A DNA stretch of 64,000 nucleotides from Agaricus subrufescens (taxonomy: Eukaryota; Basidiomycota; Agaricomycetes; Agaricales; Agaricaceae), in NCBI GenBank assembly GCA_029945375.1, contig CM057063.1, positions 2,477,894-2,541,893 on the forward strand, written 5' to 3'. Positions 48,235 to 58,173 of this stretch are shown here, piece by piece. The position numbers were made by a program, and so were the translations under genes. Within the stretch, counting starts at the first letter, position 1, and every line of letters begins with the position of its first letter. The notes below the pieces were generated by a model. That model worked only from the letters and a program-made list of their open reading frames with translations. It made no database searches and was not told the DNA's origin.

Positions 48235-50311
48235 ATGCGCCTTGCTGATCAACCTATTCCGGTCTACGGAAACCTTGTGGACCTCTATGACTCGTTGAAT
48301 TCTTCCCTCAGCCATTCAGAACGCTGGGATAACCTCGCTAAAGAGTTCGAGAAACGCTTTGGACGCCCACCAGCCTATATCACGCGAGCACCCGGACGGA
48401 TAAAGTGAGTAATCCATCCAACCATCTGTTCATCGATATTGATGAGTACTATAGTATCATAGGTAAGTATCGCACCATCGACCATCATAACCTCTACTTA
48501 GATCGCTCTCATGAGGCGAACATATCGACTATGCGTTGTTTGGTGTCTTACCAACGGCGATCGAACAAGATATACTGATAGCATGCGCTCCTCGCCAGGC
48601 CCATGATAACAGTCAAGAAATTCATGAAAGACCGGGCAGCGTCATAGCAGAGAATTTAAACCCTAAGTACGCTCGACAAGTTTTCGCTCCCAGCCAACGT
48701 GCACCAGAAGGCTGGCATCTTGAGATAAACACGAATGAGTTGAGATGGGAGAGTTATGTCAAGGCTGGGTATTATGTGCGTTGTGTGGCGGGCTCTATCT
48801 CTTCCCCGCTGATGACCCCTCAGGGCGTACTTTCGCGTTATTTTCCGCTGGATAGTAATATAAATCCAGTCCCTGTCGATTTACTAGTCAGTGGCACTGT
48901 TCCGTCGGGTTCTGGTGTATCATCCAGTGCAGCAATGGTCGTAGCGAGCACGCTAGCATTCCTAGCAGTCAATAACAAGGCACACGATGCTTCCTCTTAT
49001 CAATTAGAAGCCCACTGAGATGTGTCACTAGCTCGAGTACCCTTCGGATTCCTCTGATACGCCACTGAGTAAGGGAGAACTAGTGAAAATAGCGATGGAA
49101 AATGAAACCCGCGTAGGGGTCAACAGCGGCGGGTACGTACTTTTAATTTATCCTCACAGAGAAGTGACTGAATGCACGTATTAGGATGGATCAAGCTGCC
49201 TCAGTCATGTCTGTTAACTCTTCAGCCCTCTACATAACGTTCTACCCTATACTCAATACCTCTCCGGTAACCCTTCCTCCTGGAGCGAAGTTTGTCATCT
49301 CCAATACTCTTGTGGTTTCCGATAAGGTAGTGACAGCAAAATTTCATTATAACCTCCGCGTGGTTGAGACCCTTGTCGGTGCACGTATACTCGCTAATAA
49401 TCTAGGTGTCAAGCTAGACAACAAAGAAAAAATAACGTATAGAGAAGTGTTAGGTCGAGTTGTTACAGAACAACAAGGTTGTGGGAGTGATGGTGATATG
49501 GGAACTCAGGCGTTGATCATTGCCTTGAAGAGTGTAATAAGAAACATTGCGTGTCTTCTGCCCAAAGGAGTTGATCCAAGAAATCAAGAAGGGCAGCAGG
49601 TGGGGGTGACAATGGACGAAATGATCGAGATGAGTGGACTGAACCCGAATGCCTTCCACGAAATCTACCTTTCCTGGATAGACGGTGCGCTATAATTAAA
49701 TCAAATTGATTCGTTCAGCTCATGTCTTTGTTTTCAGTTGAGGCGACCCACTTCCAGTTATACAAGAGAGCCAAACATGTATTTACCGAGGCTTTACGTG
49801 TACTCCAATTTCGCAAGATAAGCCTCGATGCTCCCACTTCGTCTTCGCTAGGCTCGGGTACATCTATGTCCCCGGCACCTGAATTGGAGAAGTTAGGGGT
49901 TTTGATGAACGAGAGTCAGGAGAGCTGCAAAGAGCTATTTGAATGTTCTTGTCCGGAATTAGATATGCTAACCAGCTTGTGCCGAGAAGCAGGCGCATAC
50001 GGCAGTCGTTTGACAGGTGTGCATCCCTGATCATTACCAAGGAAATAGTTCTGAATCTTCGTCATCAATGTAAAGGTGCCGGTTGGGGTGGATGCGCTGT
50101 CTCCCTTGTTGCAGAGGACCAGGTCGACAATTTTATCAAGAAAATCAAGGAATCTTATCCCCCGTATAAGGGCCTCGAGGAGGAGCTGCTCAACAATGCA
50201 ATTTTTGCAACTAAGCCAGGAAGTGGAGCTTGTGGTACGTGCACTCTTTTCGTATTGAGTTTTGCTGTCATTTTGGCTGATTGATTTCATCCAGTGTATA
50301 AATTTGAATGA
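48235..50311 (+). CDS. GAL1: Galactokinase (GHMP kinase)
   Basis: Exons: 48235-48404, 48455-48462 (8 nt), 48516-48775, 48824-48979, 49032-49132, 49185-49684, 49738-50016, 50076-50234, 50295-50311 (549 aa). First enzyme of the Leloir pathway (galactose + ATP to galactose-1-phosphate). Galactokinase signature APGRINIIGEHIDYA spans the 8-nt exon. The GHMP phosphate loop is [18 protein letters not shown], then [47 protein letters not shown] and the third motif [12 protein letters not shown]. The end of exon 4 is uncertain: a GC donor at 48980 (AAG|GCACAC) keeps VNNK and gives a normal 52-nt intron, whereas a GT donor at 48968 is weak and removes it. Reading straight through hits a TGA. The start was chosen at the ATG before [10 protein letters not shown], the usual N-terminus. 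Confidence 0.9.
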
Positions 50312-50611
50312 ATATTATGTTTAATGGTAGTTTACGACTTGTACGGTTAAGGCTTTCAACGCTCTACTTAACGTTCTGCCGCGTTAATTGATATGGAAAG
50401 GGGATAAGGCGACGTCAATGATTGAATTGAGGGTAGCTCGTATTTGCGGTTTCTCTCGCTGTGTGCTCGAGGATGACAGAAAAGTATGATCGGTTTGCTT
50501 AGGAACGACGGACAGAAGTCGTGCATCCAGTGGAGATAACGACTCTCAAGAAAAGCTAATGGTAGGAGAGTGAACATACTCATCTATTTACAAAACGTGG
50601 TAGAAGTCAGA
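50312..50611. other. Intergenic 3' flank of galactokinase
   Basis: No gene is visible in these 300 bp before the inverted-repeat element. Confidence 0.4.
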
Positions 50612-50702
50612 GTGTGACATGGCGGGCATTTAAATCCAATCCTGATTTGGATGCAACTGTCAAGTGACCTGTCCAGTTGATCGTCACTTGAGTTGGTTAT
50701 TG

Positions 50703-50718
50703 GTCACACTCGTGTGAC
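50703..50718. repeat. 16-bp palindrome, left copy
   Basis: GTCACACTCGTGTGAC. It recurs with one base changed at 51106-51121. The half-site GTGTGAC also forms the tip of the surrounding inverted-repeat element. Confidence 0.6.
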
Positions 50719-51105
50719 AATTTCTCGATGTCGCAGTCGCAAGTCGTCTGCCTCTTCTCATTTATTGACTTAAATGATCGTACAGTTGACAGAACTTGAT
50801 CTCTAGGAGTACCTAGTCACGGTAATTGCACAAAGACTGAGACCATCAGCGAAAACAAGCCTCCGATCTGAGGCACCAGACTCAGGAGGTTTATATTACA
50901 AAGGCGGAACGTGATTTTGCCTAGGTCACAGTTTGAAAATTACTTAAGCTGCCTTATCAACAAACAAGAGAGATATAGAACAGCTACTGACTACCTAACC
51001 TAACAGAAGAACAGAGGCAGCCTAGACGTAGTTCAAGAGAGGAGATGAAAGTCACAGAATTTGAAACGCTCGTAATGAAAGGAGAGCACGAGAAAAGTAG
51101 TGGTG

Positions 51106-51121
51106 TCACACTAGTGTGACC
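51106..51121. repeat. 16-bp palindrome, right copy
   Basis: GTCACACTAGTGTGAC, 403 bp from the left copy. Together they lie near the two edges of the segment that splits the left arm of the element. Confidence 0.6.
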
Positions 51122-51634
51122 GAGGTCCAATGGCCGGCTTGACAACTCACACGGCGGGCAAAGGGCTGTCAAGTCTGGGCAGTCAAATTTGAAATGGGTT
51201 GTCAAATGGGCTGTCAAGTGACGTGTCAAACTTCATGTTTCCTACCCCTATATACATATATAGTAATTAATCATTGACCCCTTATTACAATTGACTGCTT
51301 GCGACAGTATCTAACAAGTATAAAACAAGTATCATATTGCCGTATTGCAGCCTAATTATAGATGCTTGAATGACAATTTCAATTATTTTCAAGCAAGGGC
51401 GGCTCACTTGACAGCCCTCTTGGCAACCCATTTGACTGCCCAGAGTCCCCCGACGACAGCCCTTTGCCCGTTGTCTCAAGTGACGATCGACTGGACAGGT
51501 CACTTGACAGTTGCATTCAAATTGGGATTGGACATTTAAATGCCCGCCGTGTGAGTCACAGGTAATCGATTGCGTTACTTCATCCTTACTTCTACGTGAC
51601 TACAGCACCCTCACTTATCTAGCTAACGTCGTCG

Positions 51635-53121
51635 ATGGAAAACCCCAAACGATCTCCTGGGCTCATTAGAACTGTTGACTTTGGACCGTTCCTGGATGGA
51701 AACAACAAGCAAGCAGTGGCGGATGCCTTATTAGACTCGTTCAAGACAGAGGGTTTCGTTTACCTTGTCAATCACAGGCTGCCTCAAGAAAAAATTGACA
51801 AAATGTTTGAAATGGTGCAGTGAACTTCCGATTCATATCAAAAAAACTTCTTGAACCTTTTACTCAAGTCCAAAGCGTTCTTTTCAATGTCTCATGAGAA
51901 AAAGATGTTAGCACCACATCCCGTATCCGGAGCACACCATAGGGGTATTGGATTTTCCGATTCCTCTTGATAGGTTGATAACACCGTCGGTGTATGCTTC
52001 TATTCTCCAGGTTATTCTGCTCCAGGCTCCGAGAAAGTATTCAGTAATGATGAGAAGTCTGGTGCCAGGATTGGTCGAGGAGGGATGAGGGAAACGTTCG
52101 AAGTTGGAAGGGAGGACGATGAGCAAATGCCCAATATCTGGCTACCAGAGGAAGTATTACCAGGTTTCAAACAGAAATGTCTTGAGTTTTTCTGGGTACG
52201 CGTTTAATTTGGCTTTTATTTGCTGCCAGGAGAGATTTGATGATGATAATCAAGGATTGTTATGAAGTCGAAAAGAATATACTCCGAGCGTTAGCCGTAG
52301 GGTTCAATCTTGCCGAAGACTACTTCTTACGGATGCATACAAAGCCTGACAATCAATTACGTTTGGCGTACTATCCGAGGTTTGTCTTCGTTTTGTTAAT
52401 AAGGGTTATGGTTTAATGAGTCAATTAGCGTGGCAACGCAACTGCTACTCGATGACGAGGTCTCTCGTATTGACGCTCATACGGATTTTCCATCCATAAC
52501 GGTGATTATCTTCTTTACCTTGGAATGTGTTGTCCTCATTGATTCTCCCATAGCTCCTCTTTCAAGATGACATTGGAGGTCTGGAGGTGCAAAATCCGGT
52601 CTCGGGAGAATTCAATGTAAGAGCATATGCACGCGCAGTGCGCACGCACTAAATAGCTTGATTTCGGGATTATAGCACGTTCTTCCGATTCCTGGGTCCA
52701 TCCTTATAAATGCTGGTGACTTTCTGAAGCGATGTGCGCCGCAAGATAATTCGTGATAAGCGCGCCACTCATCTCGTTTCAGGGTCAAATGACGCTATTC
52801 AGAGCACCAAGCATCGTGTCCGGGCACCTCTAAATATCAAAACTGATATCACGCCAGATAGGTATTCTATTCCATACGTACGTATCATGTTCAGTTAACG
52901 AACATTCTCTTGTGGCTGACCCATACGTCAAATAGTTTTGTTGTGCAGTAAGGTTCTCTTGTATGCTATATTATGCTCCTCTAAAACATCACCTTGCGAA
53001 GGATTTCGAGACTGTAGTCGATTGCATACCTGGGACTTGGAGTGCAGAGAACCCAAAGAAATATGAACCGCTTTCGGTCGGGACAGAAAATTTATTGTTA
53101 TTTGGATTGCCACTGACGTAA
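51635..53121 (+). CDS. 2OG-Fe(II) oxygenase (IPNS-like) with one-base frameshift
   Basis: Exons: 51635-51814, 51868-51944, 52011-52195, 52255-52379, 52429-52501, 52554-52616, 52676-52733, 52783-52877, 52936-52947 (12 nt), 53002-53121 (about 328 aa if the shift is ignored). N-terminal DIOX_N part (DFGPFLDGNNKQAVADALLD, GFVYLVNHRLP), APHPVSGAHHRGYSAPGSE, then the catalytic jelly roll with HxD in RIDAHTDFPSIT, the distal His in STKHRVRAP, and RYS for 2-oxoglutarate binding (DRYSIPYF). A C-terminal CIPGTWS block follows. It probably hydroxylates a small molecule; the substrate is unknown. In exon 2 a run of six A (51898-51903) has one base too many: SHEKK before it and MLAPHP after it are in different frames. 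Everything else splices in phase. It is either a recent pseudogene or a homopolymer base-call error. Confidence 0.82.
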
Positions 53122-53962
53122 CCTCAGGCGGGACAGTACATCCTGAAGAAACTTGCAGAGACCTATTGATCTACATGATATATCCCATAGGTCCTGTTGG
53201 TCAGTTGAAGCGGGAACAGGAAAGGTTTTCTCTTTTTATGTCTCGTTTTCTGGTTCGTTGTTTTGTTATGAATACCTAAGATGACCCTCTTGTCCTGAAC
53301 TCATCTATCATGTATGTACGTTGAATGTTGCAAGCAGTTGTTGCCAACTAGTGTCAACAGGAAAGTGGGCGGTGTATAAAGAATGCACTCGGCTCCTGAT
53401 TCGTGTTGTGGAGACAAAGCTGTATGACTTCCTCTTCGACACTTACGACATCGATGGACGCTACTGGGTCCGAATCTGAGCCAAGTCAGCTGGCCGACTT
53501 GGCTAGTCATTCAATATACGCTTAATCTCCACCAGCCGCTATATATGTAGTATCTGTCGCTTACCAGTGTCCGGGACCTTGGTAACTGATTGGTTTAGTA
53601 CGTCTCAGGAGTAGCACTCTCAACGCAGTAACGAGCGCCACAAAGTTCCGATCAAAAGCATGGTGGTATTAGAAGTCGTTCTGGAATCATACCCCCAGTT
53701 CAGTCCCCAGGTAGTAATCGGCTGAGGGCAGTAAGGTCATCCATCGTGCCAATAGTACGCGATATGCTTAACGAAGTTCGTTCAAGATTATAACCTATGG
53801 CGTCCGTGTTATTAATAGCAAATCGTCCAGGTTAAAAAATAGGCCTCGCGGTCCTGTTTGTTACACCCATTTTCCAAGGGTTTTCCAGTCTGCTCAGGGC
53901 CCGATTATCTTTTGACCTTTGAAATTTTATGAATAGTGTGGTGTCAAAATTTCTGCATTTAC
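53122..53962. other. Convergent intergenic region
   Basis: No coding structure is seen between the oxygenase (+) and the F-box gene (-). Confidence 0.45.
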
Positions 53963-55617
53963 TTACGGCTTCGTCTGGGTCAACACGTCTATATTCACAT
54001 GTCCGTGTCCCCAAAAACTTATTATACTTGGAATGTGTCGGACCAAAGCTTGCATGAGGCCAGTGTCAACAGGAGAGCCCGCTCTCCATATTCCAATATC
54101 AATTAGTCTCCACGCATTGAGATCCTTTTTCCCTAAGTCATCCTCCAAAGTCTGTAAAAAGTCATGAATCCCTAGAAATAAGATAGGCCACAAGAGTGAA
54201 AGAACATACTGTGCTTATCGAAGGTTCAGTAACATTGCGGCTCTCATCGATGAACAGTGATAATCTTCTCAATTTCGGCAGGGCGTTGGCGAAAAGCTCG
54301 ATAATATCCGCATTCAGTCTAGGCAAATTGAGTCTCAATCTTTTCAATTCTCGGCACCTCCCTAATTCACGGAGAACGTTGCACAGCTCGTTCACCTGCA
54401 GGGAGCGGTCACGAATGCAGACACTCGTCAGGGTTTCGGAAGAACGAGATATAGCAGTACAGATAACGGTCAGGCCTTCCGGGGCGTGAGTGGGGAATAG
54501 CTCTAAAGAGCGTAATGATGTGAATTGATCACGGGAATCTGCCATGAGGTCCCGCAAGAACTGTGTGAGAGGCAACTCGGAGGCACGATCAAGTGCTGCT
54601 CCGGTCGGATTTAGTCGTAATTGGAGAACTTGTAACGAGGGTGATCCCGTTGGGGATAAGAAGTTCATGAGGCCACTCGGGTCGTGATAAGCGTTCTTAT
54701 ATGGCATCCGCAGACCTATATGTCTCAATCTGCTGAATGAGTGAGGGAAGCGATTGAACAATGATGACAGGTCAAAGTCAGGCCAGAAAAATAGTTTGAA
54801 AGTTTCTAGTTGAGAAGAGAAGGAAGCGATAAAGGGAGCGATGTGATTCTCGAGGGAATCTAGTTCGTGCGTGTGATCTCGATTGAGATTATACAGATCA
54901 ATAGTAACGTCGAATTCGAGATGTTTGAGACTGGGAAGTTCCGGCTCGGACACCGTGAGGTGTCGGAAAATCTCGAGGTCACCACTGAAAACGAGTGACG
55001 TTAGGTTTGAGCCAAAGGAAGTCCAAGCAGTTGTGAGGAATGCTTGAAGGTAGGAATCGCGTCGAAATTCCCAGCAGTCGATAGACAACGACTCGACTTG
55101 GGTAAGGAAAGGTATAGCGGAGATGACCGCAGACATTGTTCGGTCAAAAGTCGGATTCGGTTGTGGAAGAAGGTAGGAGAGTAGAGAATATGTTTGACGT
55201 TTCAGACTGTCAAAGGAGACGGTAGAGGTAGTAGGGACACTGGAAGAGCGATCTTGGCTAGCAGACTGCTTCATATCCGCAAGTTTGACGGAGAGGCTGC
55301 GAACAAAGGGCGCACAGAACGGCGCACTACTCAATATCATTAGGACTCCCACATAGCAATCATATAACTTGAGAAGAGTAGCGAGAGACATACCTGATGT
55401 GGTTCAGAAGCTTCGGGATAGATGGATCCTCCCAATTCTGGAGGCTAACAGAGCCGTAACGGATTCTTAGGGCACGGTTAAGCCAGGCACCGGTGATAGA
55501 GTACAGATTGACGAGGTCATCCTCTGGCAGGAAGTCAGCTATAATGTACCATATGTCCCTCGGCAGGTCGACGGGGCTTCGAGAGGTAAGGGGAGGTAAT
55601 GATGGGGGTGAAGACAT
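53963..55617 (-). CDS. F-box protein
   Basis: Exons: 55617-55394, 55329-54210, 54151-53963 (510 aa, all in phase). The F-box lies near residues 17-60 (VDLPRDIWYIIADFLPEDD...LVNLYSITGAWLNRALRIR). The remainder is a long region with LRR-like spacing of Leu/hydrophobics (SLKHLEFDVTIDL, RLRHIGLRMP, SLQVLQLRLNPTG, SLRSLELFP, ELKRLRLNLPRLN, KLRRLSLFIDE) and ends in LIDIGIWRAGSPVD...HIPSIISFWG, a tail common in agaricomycete F-box families. It probably recruits a substrate to an SCF ubiquitin ligase; the target is unknown. Such genes are strongly expanded in mushrooms. The third exon joins only if the TTTTTACAG acceptor is used. Confidence 0.84.
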
Positions 55618-56142
55618 AGCGAGAGATACACAAAAGACATTCAGGGAGGGTGACCCTGGTTGGTAACAGGCTGTTACGCGTTACCCGAACAAGCATCACT
55701 GATTTTATGTGAGAGTCAGGTTTACACAGCGGCTTGATCTACCCGACGGACGTATTGTCGAACGCCTGAGTGTTTGCATGCACTGCGCTTTTCCCACTGC
55801 GTGACTAACTATAATGCCCAAATCCTGGTAAGGCGTAACAGTAATTATGGGACAGTATCGTGTCTCCGGTCATCCCTCATGGGACATGTTGCCCATAACA
55901 ATAGTGAAGCTAGGCCTTCAATCAAGGCAAGAACTATGTACCGCTGGTCTAAGCGGTCGCAATTTCAATCAAACTGTGATTCGGAATTCTGAATAGCAAG
56001 GTAATTTTACACTAATCAAATGAATTGGGCGTCCTGCCACTCTGGAGATGCATCACTCTCGCCATCATCATAAGCATGCTACTTGGCTCCAAACACTTTC
56101 CAGAAGGCCCTCCCTACGACTTCCGCTGTGGAATCTGGAAGC
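55618..56142. other. Intergenic
   Basis: No gene is seen; it is the upstream flank of the F-box gene and the 3' flank of the amidotransferase relic. Confidence 0.45.
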
Positions 56143-57109
56143 CTACCGGTCCGTAAATTTTGGATAACCTTGAAGGGTCATAATATGAATATGCTGGTGA
56201 ATTTCGTGAACCTTTCCTTGTACATAGCTCGCACTCTCGACAATGTTCGTAAACTTTGACGAAGCCCTGATTCGGAGTTCGAGGCGACGATCCAAGTAGA
56301 TAGATCGACTCTGCGGAGAAATGATTGGAGAGTGTATCGAGAGGAACGTGGTCTTGATGGATCAGTTGCAGTTCAAACTAGAATGATCCGATTCCCTGTC
56401 AATGTCTTGCAATAAAGAGGTACCAGCGAAAACATAAAAGACGTTCGACTCCGAATATCTGTTTACTGAAGTGTGTCACGCGGACAGGATTCAAACCATA
56501 CTCCCACTTTTTGTTACGTTGAGCTGTTCCACTTAGTGCCCGAGAAATGATTTGGTGACCAAAACAAATAGAACAAAAGAATAATTCTACAAGAGCGGAG
56601 CTTCTATTCTTGAATGTACTCACCGAATATTCTGATATGGGGGTGATTATCATAAATACATCGAGTGAAAGATAACAGTTGATTGATCCAAGGTTCATTT
56701 TTGAATGCGTCGGCCCCTGATAATTAGGTCAGTACGACACAATTTAGGACATAGAGGGGACATTACGAGAGCCAGCGATCATCACCGCATGCAGTTTGTT
56801 GAGCTCATCAGAGGTTGGATATTTTTTTTTGAGCTCATCAAGGGTTGAGTGTCCTTCGTTGAGGCCATCAGAGGTTGAGGATTTTTCGTCGAGCTCGTCA
56901 AAGGCTGAATGTTTTTCTTTGTCCTTAGGAACATCCCGAACATCATAACCAGTCATATTCGGGTAAAGCTCTTTGTTTGGCTTTAGAGCATCCTCGAGCC
57001 GACGCTTATAGATTTGAGCAGTAGTTTGAGAGGGAAGCTCATCGCATATGAGCAAGGCCAAGTTGACTGGGTTTGCGGGAGATATGGTGTCGGAACATCG
57101 ATCATGCAT
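56143..57109 (-). pseudogene. Class I glutamine amidotransferase-like relic
   Basis: Segments of a GATase1 (GMP-synthase-like) protein are readable in order: NPVNLALLICDELPSQ, YDVRDV, HAVMIAGSR, ADAFKNEPWINQLLSFT, the nucleophile elbow ICFGHQIISRAL, NKKWEYGLNPVRVTHFSKQI, HQDHVPLDTLSNHFSAES, NQGFV and HIHIMTLQGYPKFTDR, followed by a stop. The catalytic Cys is present, but the usual QGHPE reads QGYPK, so both the His and Glu of the triad are gone. The protein also stops earlier than the family normally does. Four 10-residue repeats are inserted between YDVRDV and HAVMIAGSR. The splice chain in the middle is not clean. I infer a decayed gene; a catalytically dead but expressed protein is the alternative. 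Confidence 0.66.
56798..56917 (-). repeat. Four 30-bp coding repeats
   Basis: Four successive 10-residue units inside the amidotransferase relic: EKHSAFDELD, EKSSTSDGLN, EGHSTLDELK, KKYPTSDELN. The DELN/DELK core and the spacing are kept while the flanks vary, as in a minisatellite expansion. Confidence 0.75.
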
Positions 57110-58003
57110 CTGATTGGAATAAATACTGGCCCATCCAGTGGTACAACACAGGTCCTTGTTCCCAATTATCGATGCTCATTTTGTCTGGACTTGTATAGCG
57201 AACGTGTGATTTATCGAGCGCCGAAATGCATCACGGAGTGGCCAAAGGGAAAGTGGACCTGTTACCCAGGAAGCCGAATCAATACAATGCTAATTGTAGG
57301 TTGGCTTCGATTTACCATCATTAAAATGCTATGTTTCCGAGCCTGATACACTTTGTAACCTTATCGCAAGCTTCACGTGTGGCTGTTTGAGGGGATAACT
57401 TTGAGTCATGAGTTAGAAGAAGTGGTAGTACGTACATCCAACATTCGGTCATAGCTTGCTTCTCAGTGGAAGTGGCGTGGCGCACTGCATGGGGGTTAAC
57501 ACATTTTTGTAATATGGGAATGACATTGGGAGCGACCATGTAACTTTCATATAGACCATCTTCTATGATACCTGCCAACCAGAGCCCATGTGTATTTCCC
57601 TGGTTAGCCAAATATAAGCTCAAGAAAAAAAACTAAATTTCTATTCACTCCGTTTTTAATCATCGTCGATGAATATGCCGTTCACTTTCATTGGTATGAT
57701 GACTATCGACTACAAACTGGGGCGGATGTGCGAGTTCAACAATCATCAGTGATATGGTTGATGAAATGATGATGACATCGATAAGATATGAGAGCTTCAT
57801 TATCCCAATGGCGGTTCGACATTCCAATACTACATTCGATATTAATATACGTAGATGGAGGACCATGAGCTTGGCTAGATGGATATCTCATTCGGAGAGC
57901 GGAAGACTACCACAAATGTAGTAGGAGCAATGCCGGGAAACCAAGAGGGATAATTTGGATATTGTCGGAGATGAAAAAAAGATTGCGAACGCCTCACTGA
58001 GAC
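57110..58003. other. Intergenic, no gene seen
   Basis: The longest frame (57321-57623, minus, 100 codons) has no recognisable domain and no splice partner. Confidence 0.4.
57995..58003. repeat. Target-site duplication, left (CACTGAGAC)
   Basis: A 9-bp direct repeat directly left of the 161-bp MITE; the same nine bases follow its right end at 58165-58173. Confidence 0.75.
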
Positions 58004-58164
58004 CAGGCTCCTACCCAGCCGACTCGACAAGTTCGCAGGTTTGGCTAATAGGGCCAAACACCGCGTAAAGAGGTGTGCTCTTGAGGAGCAAACCCATACT
58101 TTGTTCGTGTTTGGTCGAGTCCGCTATAGGACGTACGCACGTGAGTCGGCTGGGTAGGAGCCTG
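58004..58164. mobile_element. 161-bp MITE with perfect 22-bp inverted ends
   Basis: Both ends read CAGGCTCCTACCCAGCCGAC inward (22 bp perfect, then divergent). The element is flanked by an exact 9-bp direct repeat, CACTGAGAC. There is no coding capacity. A 9-bp duplication fits Mutator-like transposition better than hAT (8 bp) or Tc1 (TA). The exact ends and the duplication suggest a recent insertion. Confidence 0.82.
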
Positions 58165-58173
58165 CACTGAGAC
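58165..58173. repeat. Target-site duplication, right (CACTGAGAC)
   Basis: Right copy of the 9-bp duplication flanking the MITE. Confidence 0.75.

Larger units (their letters stand above)
50612..51559. mobile_element. Non-autonomous inverted-repeat element, interrupted
   Basis: The left end (50612-50691) and right end (51475-51559) are about 80-bp inverted copies; both carry GGCGGGCATTTAAAT and TGCAACTGTCAAGTGACC. Internal arms (51151-51228 and 51399-51474) are also inverted to each other and share GGGCAAAGGGCTGTC. On the right the two arms are contiguous; on the left they are separated by about 460 bp. This suggests one element with about 160-bp terminal repeats whose left arm was split by an insertion. 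No transposase frame is present. I could not fix a target duplication. Confidence 0.68.

Noticed and set aside
57014..57346. 110-codon plus-strand frame with a GINTGPSSGTTQ stretch
   Set aside because: It resembled a caspase-like 'GIN' start at first, but it has no further domain and overlaps the amidotransferase relic.
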